Shown: piece by piece, positions 12,640 through 26,282 of the stretch
Layout of the letters: each line of letters begins with the position of its first letter
Position numbering within the stretch: the stretch's first letter is position 1
DNA from: Combretum micranthum
Taxonomy: Eukaryota > Streptophyta > Magnoliopsida > Myrtales > Combretaceae
Assembly (NCBI GenBank): GCA_024138025.1
Contig: JAMXBD010000572.1
Location: 1 to 64,000, forward strand
Direction of reading: 5' to 3'
DNA length: 64,000 nt
Position numbers and translations under genes: made by a program
Notes under the pieces: generated by a model
Databases searched by the model: none
What the model was told of the DNA's origin: nothing
The model's input: the letters and a program-made list of their open reading frames with translations, nothing else

Positions 12640-13560
12640 TATAAAGGAAACCCAGAAAAACGACTCGGAATTTCATAAGATTATTTAAGAAATATTACAG
12701 GATAACCATAAGGATTTTCGAGTAGATCATGAAGGAGTCCCTAGAATGGGTAATAGACTATGTGTACTACATAACCTAGATTAAAAGAAGGAATTGATGC
12801 ATGAGGTGCACAATTTTGGATATGTTATTCATCAGAGAGAGACAAAAACATATAAGGAGTTGAAAAGTGCATATCGATGGAATGGTATGAAAAAAGATGT
12901 AGCTAAGTTTATAGCTAAATGTGAAGTATGTCAAAGGTTAAAGCTAAACACCAAAAGCCAGGATGATTACTGAAATTGTTACCGATTCCTAAATGGAAAT
13001 GGGATCAAAATTTCCATGGATTTTGTATGTTTACTAGGACATGATGTTGTATGCGTTATTGTGGATCGACTCACTAAATCAATACATTTCTACTAATAAA
13101 TATGACATACTCACTAGAAAAGTTAGTACGAATATATCTTAAGGAGATTGTTTAGCTACATGGTATACTAGATAGTATAGTGTCAAACAGAGATCCATGT
13201 TTTGTCCCTAGATTTTAGACTGGATTACAGAAAGCATTAGGGAAATAGTTGATGTTTAGTATTGCTTATTATCCACAAATTGAAGGACAGATGGAAAGGA
13301 CTATACAAACCTCAGAAGACATGTTAAGGTCATATATACTATAATTCAAGGGAAATCGGGATCAACAATTATCTTTAGTAGAATTTGCATATAACAAAAA
13401 TTATCATTCAAGTATTGGAATACTACCATATGAAGCACTTGATGATCAGAAGTGTAGATCACCCTTATTTTAGGATAATTTGGAGAAAATAGCTGCCAAA
13501 CCAAAATTAGTGTAAGAAACAATTGATAAGGTAGCAGTAATAAAACAAAAAATGAAAGAA
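12640..13560 (+). pseudogene. pol: Integrase zinc-binding and catalytic core remnants
   Basis: The H2C2 zinc-binding region lies near 12795-12945 (His pair in MHEVHNFGYVIHQRE, Cys pair in AKCEVCQRLK). The catalytic core follows, with SNRDPCF near 13181 holding the second Asp and GQMERT near 13286 holding the Glu of the DD35E triad. The first Asp region near 13010-13070 is out of frame and damaged. Multiple TAG/TAA codons interrupt the frame. This enzyme would insert element DNA into the host chromosome. Confidence 0.75.
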
Positions 13561-14075
13561 GCATAAGATCGACAAAAGAGTTGGGCAGACCTAAAAAGGA
13601 GAGAATTGGAATTCAAAGAAGGAGATCATATGTACTTGAAACTAAATCCAATCAAGAGTCTTCATTGTAGATGGACACAAGGAAAATGAGTCTTCGATAT
13701 ATTGGACCTTTTGAGATCTTGGATAGGGTAGGAGATTTGGCATATTGTTTGGCATTACTCCAAATCTTGCTAGTATACATAATGTGTTCCATATGTTGGT
13801 TCTAAGGAAATATGTACTAGACTTGGACAAAGTGGTTGTATTAGAGCCAATCACATTAAAGGAGAACTTAACATATGAGAAATATCACATCCGGATATTA
13901 GATAGCAAGGTACAAACTCTCAAAAACAAGGAGATCCGATATGTTAAAGTTTTATGGGATCCCCGAACGAAGGAAGTAACTTAGGAATTTGAAGACAAAG
14001 TCTGAAAGAACTATCCTCAATTGTTTGAGAAACTAGGTATGTAACATGCTTTGAGGACAAAGCTTATTTTAATCG
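13561..14075 (+). pseudogene. pol: Integrase C-terminus with GPF/Y motif and chromovirus tail
   Basis: A GPF-type module (YIGPFEILDRVGDLAYCLAL) lies at about 13700-13770. It is followed by the block typical of plant chromoviruses at 13745-13984 (VFHMLVLRKYV, then ILDSKVQTLKNKEI and VKVLW). The usual EATWE follows as V-T-stop-E, a Trp codon turned to TAG. The polyprotein end reads on to about 14075 (FEDKAYFNRGR-like in another frame). In chromoviruses this tail guides target choice; here it is broken. Confidence 0.72.
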
Positions 14076-14083
14076 GGGGAGGA
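14071..14083 (+). promoter_or_regulatory. Polypurine tract
   Basis: A purine run GGGGGAGGA directly precedes the TG that opens the 3' LTR at 14084. It is the expected plus-strand primer site. Confidence 0.85.
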
Positions 14084-14857
14084 TGTAATCTTTGAGAATG
14101 TTCACATTAGTATATAACCATAGAATGGAAAATGTGAATTAAATAGTAAACTTAAGACCTAATAAAAATCCTAAAATGAATTTATGAGTAGTAGTGAGCA
14201 TGTTTATAGCTTGAGACCTGAATAGAAATTTTTTTAACCCTAATTGTTACCAAAAACAAGATTTTGTAACTTGAGCAAATAACTTAAGATATAATTAAAA
14301 ACAACTCTAAATTTCAAATACAATAAAAGACAATGTCTTTATAGGACCTATTGGTTATAAAACGATAACTAAAAGATGAACCATTAGAGTTATAAATATA
14401 TCATAGGAATGAAAACATATCCATAACTAATGATTTAGAGTTCAAATAAAGATTTGGATTGCTTCATTATTCTTGTCAGAAAATTTAGAACCTTTAGGAA
14501 ATCTTAATTTGTCCTATCGGGACCAGAAAACTCTAATCGCATAAGATAAAACTCTAAAAATACTAAATTGCATAAACTTTAAACTCAAAATTTAAACTCA
14601 AGTATAATATAGGAATAATGTAGATGCCTTATGAAACTTATAGTGATAAAACTCTTATATAATTGACAAAATTAGATGTGTAAAGCTTTATAAACTACAT
14701 GAAAACTAGATATTTCGTTATGTACTTGCAATTCTAAATTGTACATGTAATCTACGGTGGGAAATTAAAGATGAAATATCGGCCATTTGCTTGTGGAAAT
14801 CAAACACACCATATGCTCTTCAAATTGAGTAAATTGCACCTTAAAAGTCAAAGTGAT

Positions 14858-17800
14858 TGTCACGCTCCAAAGGGTACCCTAAACATAACAATCCGTCACA
14901 CTTAACATTAAAGCTTAAGTATGACAACCTTGGCCATTCCCATAGGCTTCGATATTAGGTGTAAGGCATGCTCTCACAATATTAGAGGACCATACTTTGA
15001 AATATGAAGCTTAAGAAGATATAATAACAAATTAAGAAATGGAAATCATAATATCCATTCATTTAAAATAATTGTCTTACAAGCCTTAGAGGCATTCTCC
15101 CATCAAAAATATGCTAGAGTCTATTACAAGAAATTTTCTTATGAAGTCTACATCTAAGCTAATGTCAAACTTCATCTAAAATTCCTTAACCAAAAGGGAA
15201 ATACCTGACTGTAAAGTCCTCGTGGCTTCAACCACAAATAGCTAAACTACAAAAGATATCTATGGAGGTATAAGCTAACAGGCTTATTAAGAATTATTTC
15301 CATAAGTAAATACTTGAGTAGCAAAATGCAAATAAGTTATTTAAGCATTCAAGTGAAATGCAACATATGCGTAAACAAGCAAGGTATATAGTTTTCCAAG
15401 AACTATATGTTGAATAGATTTATGCATTGCATTCGGGCTTTGATGATAATAAGTAATCTCAAAATGAGTCATCTTAGTTATGTTATGCTTTCAATCATTA
15501 CTGCTAAGCATATTAAATCTACTCGTGTTGAGTAATGCTTTTGGATTACCGCTAAGCATTGTTTAATTCCTTGTCACCAGGCATTCACTTTCGATCATTG
15601 TCGCCAAGCATTGCTTTCAACCATGTTACTACTCTTTCACCCAAGGATAATATCCCCATACAATGTGACTCTACATGGTATGCATAAATCAATTTATTTA
15701 AGATATCATAGCATCATTAATGTCAATTTTAAAGTGATCATAGAATTTCAGACACATTAAATTCTATACTATGACAAGCAATTCTTTACAATCAATTCCC
15801 ATCTCGATATTCTTAATGTCCTTTCATATAAATTAACATACATATCATTTTATCTTTCCTTAATTCTAATGCATCTATACTACAAGCACAATCAAGTACA
15901 CAATTTAAGGAAATAAACTCATGTTACCATGGCGATAGTTCTTCTAAATGGAAGAGTCGATCGAACAATCCACGTGGTCAAAATAATCCTCGAGATATGG
16001 ATATTCTTCCTCTAGATCACCTAGTCGAGAAAAATACCTATAATGAGTATTTCTTGTTAACTCTCTTGAAATTTGACAAAACTATGTCATAAGAACGTTA
16101 AAATTCGTGTAGGAGACCAATTTAAAACAGACATAACTTGGTCATTTTAACTCGGAATTGCGCAAATAATATATCATTTTCTACCTATTCAAAAAGATCT
16201 GTCCATTTATAAAACTATTTTCTTCAAACTAGGTCATATGAGCTCCAAAACAGTAGCAATCAGATTCACCACAAAATGTCCCATCTTAAAAGCATTTGTT
16301 TCAATCATCAAATCATCCAAAAATTGCTTTGATAAATACTTAATTATCTATATAGTTTCAAAATTCCTTTTTATAGATGTATATCTCATATTTCATTCAT
16401 GTTCAAGGATTTATTGTCCACACAAAATTCTTTAGTAAAAACAACGTTAGTTAGAAGTTTGGAAAAATCATAATTTACATGAAATCCTTTTGATTCTTTA
16501 AAAACGAAGTTTTTGATTATTTTGTTTTTAAAGAATATTTTATGTTTATCTTACTATTTTCTTCGATGACTTTTTCTTCAAAAATGAATTTCTCTGTTCT
16601 TGCCTTTTGAAACTTTTAACATTAGTGTCACTTTTCCAATTATTCTTCTATGTATTTCCTTTTATTATTATTTTGATCTTTTTAAATCTTAGTTTGAAAA
16701 CTTATATTTCCTTTTTATGGGATTTCCTTTACATTATGTTTATAAGGAAAACATTTTTGTAACAAAGAATCAACTTCCTAATTTTAGAAAATGACTCTAT
16801 TTCTACCATGGTTATGGTTTTAGAAAATCCTTTCAAAATAATAGTATTTCCAAAATTATGATGAGTTCTTCCTAAAGGTTTGAGAAAATCCTTTTAATAA
16901 TTTAAAAACTCTAAATTCTTTTAGAACTCTCCTTTTGTTGACAAAAAGTCTCTTTTGTCAAAAGTATAATTTAAAATTTGTGGTTTAAACAACAACTTTT
17001 ATTTTGCATGAATATGAGAATAATAACAAGCAAAATTATATATAAAAAAAAAAGCAAAATAATATAAATCAAGTATTGAGAGTTTTAGCTTTGAATCAAT
17101 GCTCTTGGATTAAGAAATGGACTAGTCCCGAAAAGAAAAGAAAATTGTTTTGACTTGATGAGGACAAGTCTAAGACTAGAAAGATTAGTCTTAAAATAAC
17201 ATGAAAGTAAATAAATTGCATTGCAAAAATAAATAAATAACACGTGAGCGTATATGCTCTAAAGAATATATATATATATACATAAATATATTTAATTAGA
17301 TATAGTTAAGAAGTTACATAATAAAAACAATAATATGAGCAAAATATAATAACATAAAAATATAGAAATTGATGTTCATAAACAAGAACAATACATGAAA
17401 ATAGTGTAGCTTCCATGACAACAAGTTTAGAAAACTCATACCATGGTCATGTAAAGTTACATGACATGGTAGTAAATATGGAAAGAAGTTTTAAAGAGTA
17501 GTTGAAAGTAGTATGTAGAAATGGGTTTTGTGTGTGGAGAAAAAGAAAATTTGATAGTATTTTGGGGGAGTTTTGGAGGGAGTTTTGAGAGGAGAATTTT
17601 GGAGAGTTTTGGTAGTAAATTTGTGATAGATGAAGTGTGAAAGAAATGAAAGAGGAGAGGGTATTTATAGGGATTTAGGAGTGAAAATTGTGTGATTAAA
17701 ATAACTAGAAAAAAAAATATATATATATATATGAGTGAATAAGAGAGGGAGGGAGTCGGGGGTAGGTGGCACCGGCCACTATAGGAAGGAGAGAGGGGGA

Positions 17801-18396
17801 TTTATTTTTTTTGTATTTTTATTAATTAGATGTAATAATATGTAAGGTAGATGTGATATAAAGTTATGAGAAATGTAAAAAGTAAGGAAAAATAGGTATG
17901 TAGAGTGTAAGAGTGGGTAGCAAAAAAAATAGAGATAGATGAATAGTGTAAAATAGTAATGAATAGTTAATGTAAAGTGGATGTGACTAGTAAAGTACTG
18001 GTAGTAAGAAAATACGCGTATAAATGCAATATCTAATATTTTTAGTTACCGAAAAATTATAAAACTGACATTTTTTAAAACCTTATATTTTTACGAGTCT
18101 AACGGTATAACCAGAATATTTTTACTATTTCGATCCCTATGACACATGTTTTGAAACTGTATCCGATCAGGTTTAAAACGAATTGCAGTTGACTAATATG
18201 ATATTTTTAAGCTCTCTTATATTATTACAAACTATTCTATGTACTAATCTCTTACTTACTCACTTAGGATTAACAACACGGGATTGCCAGACTTAAACTA
18301 TTACATCTAACTAAGGTTTTGTTGATTTTAAGGTTTTCGGTTGACCTTCTAATTAGGTTTTAAGCTTAACCGATCATAAAACTTTGGGGGTTTACA
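14858..18396 (+). mobile_element. 3.5-kb solo-LTR-like element (family X, copy 1)
   Basis: The insert begins TGTCACGCTCCAAAGG and ends GGGGGTTTACA, so it has TG...CA ends. The sister LTR shows the empty site GTGAC (3990-3994). Here the flanks are GTGAT (14853-14857) and ATGAC (18397-18401), each one change from that site, fitting an aged 5-bp duplication. There is no coding domain. A promoter-like purine-rich stretch with TATTTATA at 17662-17669 sits about 730 bp before the end, as expected for U3-R-U5 on the plus strand. A minus-strand relative lies at about 41204-45097. It is best read as a solo LTR of a large-LTR element, or a non-coding LARD-like element. Confidence 0.75.
17662..17669 (+). 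promoter_or_regulatory. Putative TATA box of family X LTR
   Basis: TATTTATA follows an A/G-rich tract (GAAAGAGGAGAGGG), an arrangement common in plant LTR promoters. It orients the element on the plus strand. Activity is inferred only. Confidence 0.45.
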
Positions 18397-21300
18397 ATGA
18401 CAATAACCTATTTGGCTAATGAAGTTCTTCTGAGGGCCCTAAAGCAATTAATGAAAGAATTGAGCTCATGACGACTAGCTACAAAAGCCGGCTCTATTTC
18501 TCCTTTTGCACCGTAAATTCATGAAAGAATTTTGACAAAGCAAACACAATTCTTTTTTTTTCCCATGTATTGCCTTAGGATCTCTAGAAGTAGACTAAGT
18601 CAATAAGTTTTAACAAATTGACCAACTAACATCCAATTAATATCAACTAAACAAATGACCAAGTAGCAAATGTTGACTTAATTTCTCAAGCTCAATGTCA
18701 ACTCCATGAAGTCCCTTAAGCCGGTGTACAGTAACTTGTACAAGTTGTCTCAAATTGCCATGTAAAAAAATGGTCAAATTGTACCTATAAACATCATATT
18801 CTAACAATAAATAGAATTTAAAGACAATAAACAAATGCAATAAATCTGACAAATCAAAATAAGACAAATACAACACAAACTCAACACTCAAAGACCCTAC
18901 TTTCATTCCTTTTTGAAACTGTATCAAAAAACACATCAAAACAAAACATTCCTTCCTTCTGTTTTCACGTGAAACTAATTGAAAGTCAAGGATCAAGATA
19001 AAACCAGTAAGAAAAGCTCCTTTCTAAACTAGTTTTTCTAGAACAAATAGAACTCATCCTCTTAACTACCAATAGATCACAGTCAACAAGAGGGGAGGAA
19101 GTTTTTCACTTTATTTCCTAACAAACAAGGTATTATCTACATCATCTCTAAGTCTATATTATACCTATCTAGAGAAAACTAGGAAAAACACTAAATTGAA
19201 TTACTTGTGGAGCTTATCATTTTCGATTATTCCTTAAGACATGTGAAAAAAACATTTATACTAAGTCCACGTGATGATGTTTAATACTTATTCTACTTTA
19301 GCTAAACACTGTATTTAGTGATGGATGATGTAGGAAACAACATGTAAAATAGGAGTAATGAACCTTAGAATTAGGTTCATGCAGGAAGTGGATCCTACAA
19401 TATATGCATTATAATAAAACTCATCTAATATTTGTGAAATGCACCATTGACATGATTTATGAAATGAAATTTAATAAAAAGAAACCTTAGAAACCTAATA
19501 AGGAAGTTCAACTCTATAATTATAACATAAATCATCTAATAAAACCAAGAAAAATTACAAAATAAGGCCGTTAAGAGGTGGGATAGAGAACAATAACTCA
19601 TCCTCCCTTCAGCATAGGCTATGCAGATGATAGGGAATAAAACAAAGCATCATTCGTCCTATTAGCATAGCCCATGGAAACCCTTGTCTAGACTTTAAAA
19701 CTCTATTTTACCCTTTCTATCCAACATTGAAGCAAGTCAAACTTTAGAGTTATATTCTAAAATATCATGGTTTTATGTCTATGTAAAAAAAAATTAAAAA
19801 ATTAATTAATTTTAATATACGTTTCATACATACCTAACTCCATGAGTGTACAAATATATTGGAAAAATAATTAAAGACTAGATACTAAAATGTGACCCTA
19901 TAAATAATAAAAAAATATCAAACTTATAAATGAGATAAGGTTAACAAACGAAGTAATAATAAATACAAATCTCACTTTCAACACAAACGCTAGTAGATGT
20001 AAAATCTAATTAAATTTAAGAATAGTGAAATTGCCCTAAATAGAAATATAAACATGGATTAGAATCAAGAGAAACAAAATGAAATTAAATACAAAATAAG
20101 TATCCATTACTATAGGGTCATTACCTTAAAAACCAATACAAGTAAAAGAAATTATATAAAAAGAGCCATTAATCTAAATAAGACATCTAAAAAGGAACAA
20201 ACACCAATATAGGACACTTAAGCACTCATACGAGTTCAACAATCTAATTATAGATCTTATTGATGAATATTTCAATTAATCTAGTAGATGATTTTAGTAC
20301 TATCGAGGGTTTCCCGGTTGACTATTACGATTATGCAGTATGAGTAAGTAACTCAGACTTATTACATTGTTATGCTTGTAGATTAGCTACATTTATAATA
20401 AAAAGATAGTAATGGAATTGTTGTATATATGGGCTTGTGGGTGTTGTATGTGTATGAGTTTTTTGGTTACTAAGCTACACTAATAACAGTGACGATGGAA
20501 TTTCTTATGAACCCATTGTGTGTATAGCATGTGACTGCCTGTATAATGCTTGATCACCATAAACTTAACTAAAAACTATTGGTACCATAAATGAAATGGA
20601 CATGCATTACATAATTATTGCATATATTGCATTACAAAAGCATGAAAGCCTACAACGTGACAACATTTTGGTTCTTCGGTAATGCTTAGTCTTTCTAAAC
20701 AAGATGTTATTAGCTCTATACAATATTACCTTTGTTCTTTTGGTTCCATGGGAACTAACTAGTAAATGAACGACACTGCCTATGATATTGATTTTAAATA
20801 ACTAACACTAAGTTAAGTTTCTAAAGATTGAAATAGGAAACGAGTGTTAAGACATATTTAATATGAAGTGAAAATTAAAGTGAGAATTGTTGTTTTCCTG
20901 CATGCTTAGCTCTCCTGGGCAGGTGGGTGAATAGATGAAGATTATCTTCAACCTCGATGAAAGGGCTTAAATCTTCATCTTGTTTGGATTCTATGTTATT
21001 CAAACTTATATTTGAGCGTATGTTTGATTGTTGCATTATATATGATAGATAATAACTTGCTTGATATGTGATATGTTTGATTATTTACTGGCCCATGGTT
21101 TATGCTCACACTCCTACAGTCCTTACAGGTAATTCTTCGTCCTTGGCTAGTATCTTCTCGATCATAGCACTGGTAAGGTTTCAAAGCTAGAAGGATTATG
21201 GGTTACGCAAAAAAAAGTAATCTAGTGATATATGTTAGATGATGTATGAACATCATTTATTTATTTTGAGAAATTTACTTATAATTTGTGTTTATAATAT

Positions 21301-21638
21301 CCTATTATATAGACAGTTATTTAGAAAGTTCTTTTTATGATGATGTATTTTTATATATTTTCATCATTGTCATCATTGCAACCGAAAAGATCCTATTTTG
21401 TTAAATTATGTTATTTTCCTAGGGAAAATTAGTATTTAACGAGCATGTGTGATCCTTTCTAATGTTGCCCAATCTTTCTTAATGCAAATTTTAGACATCA
21501 GACAGTATTATAACAGGTATTTTACTACCAGGATACCCTTGGGGAGTAACACAGAAACATCTAAATTATTAATTGGATTAAAAACTGTTATGCTATTGTA
21601 GTCCAGCCTAAGGGTCTTGATTTGCGATACGTAAGCAA

Positions 21639-21712
21639 ATATATATATATATATATCACACTTGTATTATTATTATATTATTATTATTATTATTATTATT
21701 ATAACATCAAAG
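21639..21712. repeat. (AT)n followed by (ATT)n microsatellites
   Basis: An AT run at 21639-21656 is followed within ten bases by an imperfect TAT/ATT run at 21665-21712. Confidence 0.9.
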
Positions 21713-21919
21713 GGTATTGTAAATTCAAGCATATAACATTTAATATAATAATATAATTCTTAATAATGATGGCATACAGATAGGGTATGAACATCATTCA
21801 CAAACTTCAAAATGAATATTAATATTAATCAAATAAGGTGAAACACATGTCTACTATTCTTGCAAAATAACAACCAACAAAAATATATATCGTAGAAAAA
21901 AATTACTAAATTACCACCT

Positions 21920-22150
21920 CTATATCGCATGTTGGAGAAGAGATATAAAAGTTTGTACATGTATCACATGTTAGAGAAGAGATATAGTGACAATATAGAG
22001 TAAAACATATAAAAATAGTTATATCGCATATTGGAGATGAGATATATATTTAAATGTGTATCACATAATACTCATGAGATACGCGTTAAATAATTACACG
22101 TGTCAAATATTCAACATGCGATATACAAAAAAAAATATTGCATGTTCAAC
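21920..22150. repeat. Cluster of direct and inverted TATCGCATGTT repeats
   Basis: Four related ~27-bp units run in one direction at about 21920, 21961, 22020 and 22058. Each has a TATCGCATGTT- or TATCACATGTT-like start and most end GAGATATA. An inverted copy (CAACATGCGATATA) at about 22112 can pair with the first unit. The nature of the repeat is unknown. Confidence 0.65.
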
Positions 22151-24365
22151 ATATAATACAACAATGATAATCATGTAATTATTTTCATTTAAGTTGTATT
22201 TATACAATATTTTTTTAAATGATGTTTAAACATGAAATAGTCTCAAATCAAATATTAATCCAATTTCACACAGCATTCTATATGATTGGTCTCATGATAG
22301 GCAATCACATTTAATCACATAGAATTATAATATGCACACTCTAATACGCTAAGTGCATAGGCAATCTGAAAATTGCAAAATCAAACCTCATTAATCTCAT
22401 ATCTAGAGTCCACACAATATGCATGATATTTAGAAAAACTACTTGTTAAACATATAAACTATAAATAAAGCATTAAACTTTTAATTGAGTTTAAAATTAC
22501 GATATCATCAAACGACTATGATATGGCAACATAAATTAGAAAATGATGGTAGTAGTTAAATAGTATATATCATTTATTCATGTTTTCATGAATATATATC
22601 TATCCATCTTCCAACCCATAGAATTATGGAATTTAGTAAGAATATTTACAAAGAAAACATTGTGTCTCATTATATTACATGCTCATTCTTCCATGTTTTC
22701 ATTCATTTTAAGAATTTGTATATATTTTTAATAAAAGGAAAAACTAAAATATGCACTTATCTTTGTAGGATTTATTTTTAGTTGCTTATATCTACAAGTA
22801 TGAGTATTTTATGAATTGACTGTTTTATTGAGTTTGAAAAGATCTATAACATGAATTCATTTCTCCTCCTCAAATCTCATTACTTTATACAATTGATATT
22901 AAATATAATATATGTACTAAGATTAAGCAAATATAATATGTGAAACAAGATTTAAGATATTCATGTCTTCTCCTTAAATCTGGGTTGACAAACTAATGGC
23001 AGTGAATAAATTCTTAGGAGTTGCATCAAATCTACCCACCATGCTAAGTATTTAAATTAATCATTCTAGCTTTCATAAAATTGATGCAAAATGCGTAGAT
23101 TTCACTAAGATGTAACTTATTAGTCATAATTAATTAGGGTTTTCGATAAAAAATGAAAACATTAACAATACCGAATAAACACAATAACAGCTAGGAAGTG
23201 ATTATACATGGATCTTATACATATTGTTATCAACAATACATAATTATGGATTCATATAAACTAATTTGAAAATATTACATAATATCAAATTGTGGCATGC
23301 TAATTCATAAAGATGAGAGATTAATACATACCTAATAATAAATCCATGGAAATAATCTTCAAAGTCAATAAAGAAAGTAATAAAACTATACAAAAATAGG
23401 GGTATGTGTGTGTGTGTATAGAAATTTACTATTCTTTTAACCTATAGTGTATTTTAAGTTGTATTATTGGTGGGGTAAAGAAATCACATTTATATAAGTA
23501 GAGAGTAGAAACCTCTTCTTGTATTATCAGAATATAGGTAAACCTACCATTAATAGGGTTACCTAGTAATAATGCCCACGTCTAATAATTTTAGTCCATT
23601 ATATGATCTAGTGCTTAATAACTTAACAAAACAAAATTGATCACATATATAGGTTATGTCTTAAAATTGCCCCCACAATAGAATGAAACTTAACATTCTA
23701 TCAACCCTTACATTAATGGCTAAATTATGCTAGTCGAAAAAAGAAAGAAAAACACTAACGTATCGTCGTCATATATACTATAGCAATATATGCGTGACGA
23801 TGACTAAATTACACATGCAAAAATAATAGAAAGGAAAAAAGTAAGAAGGGTGGTCACGTAAAATTTATCGGGAGCAAACCTTAAGAAGAACCATTGGAAA
23901 AAGAGATTATTTGGAAATTTACTATACGTTTGCTTAGATATGTATTATATTTTTCTTTTATTCCAAATGAAATTATTAATATTGTACTTACTTTGTATTT
24001 TAAATACCAAGAAGATGTATCCTAGTGAGGTCATATCAGCTCTCTAAAGAGCTTTTCTCCTTAAAGATCTCTTTCCGTTTATTCGAGATCCTCATTCATT
24101 TCTTTATCGGCTTAATTCAATATTTATCAAAAATTTAAAATGAAAAATAAAATAACTTTTTAGAGTCCTCGTTAAAGGACCTTAGATTTTGTATCATACT
24201 AAAATGATGAAGAATCTCAAAAGTAGGTGTTATTTCAAAAACCTTTATTTAAAGTTCAAGTAGCAATAATTTTATACGATTTTTTATTAGGCAAAATGAT
24301 GAACGGTAATTTATACCTCCTCTATTATGAATTATTATTTAATAATTTAATCATCATCTTTTTAT

Positions 24366-24367
24366 AG

Positions 24368-24394
<27 letters not shown>
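24366..24394. repeat. (TA)n microsatellite
   Basis: About fourteen uninterrupted TA units. Confidence 0.92.
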
Positions 24395-24398
<4 letters not shown>

Positions 24399-25380
24399 CA
24401 CCACCACTACATTTATGTTTGTCTTTAATAGTTAATGTGATATAAGTTTTACTACTACAATAGAGACCTAATAGAAATTTTCATTTTTACTCTAATATAA
24501 CTCTTTATTTTTAATAATTACCGAATAATATAATAAGCATTTAGTAACTATTATAAATTTATTCATACTAAATTATAATTTAATTCTTTTCTTATTTCAT
24601 ACTTAGATGACGTAGACAAGCTGTCCAATGTTGAGAAACACCACAAATGTCCAAGTTAAGGCACAAATGCATTCAATTCTTCAAAGGCATCAAGAGCTGT
24701 ATGCACTCGTCACACTAGGCTGTACTCTTGCCCCAGGCTTGTTTGTAAGCGCTTATGTATAGCCCAAGCGTACCCACATGGACGCTCTTATTGTTAGTAA
24801 TTACTAAATTTCTAGATCAAAAGGACAATCCTGAACCACGACGCTGGACTTGGAAAGAATCAAAGAACCAAAAATGTTGACATTCACACAGTTTTCACAC
24901 TGAAACTTAAACTACTTGCAAACTAATCAAGTTCAACTCTACTGTAATTTGATACCTAAAGAAGTCGAACGCAAGTTCAAAACAATGTATCCGCTTCTTA
25001 AAATTAGCCAAGTTCAAGTTCTTATTAAGATTTACAAGCTACCTTCAATCCACTTGGTGAAGGCTAGAAAGAAAACTAAAAAATTCTATGTATATTAGGG
25101 TAAATAACATGAGACAATGTATATGGTAAACATATAATATAATAAGAGATTATCTTTATACATTGTGCATTCATTTATTTATATACTTATTTTGTATATT
25201 TACCTCTCCAGATACAAATTTATCTCACATCTTAATACTGCAAACGGGTCAAGCCATGTATAAACTAGATGATGCAGCAAGTTAGCATAATGGACCAAAG
25301 ATTACTTCTCAGTTAACCATTTAGAAGTATAAACAAGTTTCAAACTACAAACTCAAAACAAATTTTAGAGGAAGTTATTA

Positions 25381-25745
25381 GTATTGCTTGAATCTCAAAT
25401 AAATGAAAATAGTATATATATGATATATAGGTATGTTCATACCAACCACGATCCTAATAAAAAGAAGGCAACCAAAAAGATGAACAATGAAAAAAAAAAC
25501 GAAATAATTTTCTAAGATATAAACTCGCAAGAAAAAAAGGAAAGTAGATTTTTCACTTAATTGTGAAAGTAAAATACTTAAAATGAAATGTAAATTATTA
25601 TTCTCCTTATTATAAAAGTGAAATAAAAATAGTCACTTTCCATAATAATCACATTTCACAATCACTTTACTTTTTTCTTTGATTTCTTAGACCTGTTTTA
25701 TTTTCTGTTCAACTCGTTCCAAGATCTTGTCACCTATTTTATTCC
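25381..25745 (-). repeat. Dispersed repeat with gene-tail remnant, copy A
   Basis: Matches copies at 37569-38390, 38590-39087 and 39088-39235. On the minus strand, near 25745-25680, it reads a short coding-like tail (DKILERVEQKIKQV then stop). This is followed by a conserved stretch with GTGATTATTATGGAAAGTGAC-type wording and more diverged AT-rich sequence. The parent gene is not recognised. It may be a dispersed 3'-end fragment of a host gene or a cargo-bearing transposon. Confidence 0.5.
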
Positions 25746-26238
25746 ATAAGAATCACTTTTACATGAAAAGGATTTTCATTTTAAGACTTGAAATTTGAAG
25801 ATATTTAAGTTATGGTAATTACTTTTAAAATTTGGATGACATATTCCTATTGATTCTCTTCATGTGTGAATTTATTGTAATTCAACTTCAAAACTATAAG
25901 TTACTAATTCTCTCTCTCTCTAAAAGCTTAGTAGACTCAATAAAAAGCTTGGCTCAACTCAAGCTCAATTCATAAACGAGCCAAGCTTAACCTTAATTTT
26001 TCACATAAAAAATTGACTTAAGTATAAGCTCAATAAATTTTAAATGAGTCAAGTCTGAGCCTTTAAAATCTCAGTTCGGCTAAACTCGTTTATAGACCTA
26101 TGTGTGTATAGTGAATTGTCAATTCTTATACAACATTATCAATGCATCACATATGGAAAGAGGAAAGCATCATTTTCAAGAGTTGAGAGTTGTAATTTAT
26201 AAGGCAACCATACATCATAAGTTATTTTTATCATTCTT

Positions 26239-26282
26239 CTTTTCTTTCTTTCTTTCTTTCTTCTTTTTTTTTTTTTTTTTTT
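26239..26282. repeat. (TTTC)n and poly-T tract
   Basis: About five TTTC units run into roughly twenty T. It creates the Phe/Ser-rich 84-codon open frame that spans it. Confidence 0.9.

Larger units (their letters stand above)
3220..21551 (+). mobile_element. Old Ty3/gypsy chromovirus-type LTR retrotransposon, Tekay-like, with nested insertions
   Basis: Two long direct repeats (3220-7207 and 14084-21551, the second interrupted) enclose a primer-binding site, gag, protease, RT, RNase H, integrase and a polypurine tract in Ty3/gypsy order. The RT wording ([14 protein letters not shown]) and the integrase end (GPF motif, then ILD..LRNKEI..VKVLW) match plant chromoviruses. The long LTRs and the Met primer site point to the Tekay/Del lineage; this lineage call is inference. 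All coding domains carry stops and frameshifts. By eye the LTRs differ at roughly one base in ten, so the copy is old. The flanks TACAA (3215-3219) and CAGAA (21552-21556) are not a convincing target duplication. Confidence 0.88.
14084..21551 (+). repeat. 3' LTR of the Tekay-like element, split by an insertion
   Basis: It starts TGTAATCTTTGAGAATG, matches the 5' LTR along its length, and ends AGTAACA. The match stops at 14857 and resumes at 18397; the 3.5 kb between is a separate element. Without the insert it is about 3.93 kb, close to the 5' LTR. A TATATAAA promoter-like word is retained near 20153. Confidence 0.87.

Noticed and set aside
18643..18996. 117-codon minus-strand open frame
   Set aside because: It lies inside the 3' LTR of the Tekay-like element, and the homologous 5' LTR does not keep it open.
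21920..22150. CRISPR-like array
   Set aside because: Units are diverged with irregular spacing, and the window is plant nuclear DNA.
24916..25098. 60-codon Lys-rich frame
   Set aside because: No recognisable family, promoter, splice site or homologous copy. Kept only as part of the intergenic description.
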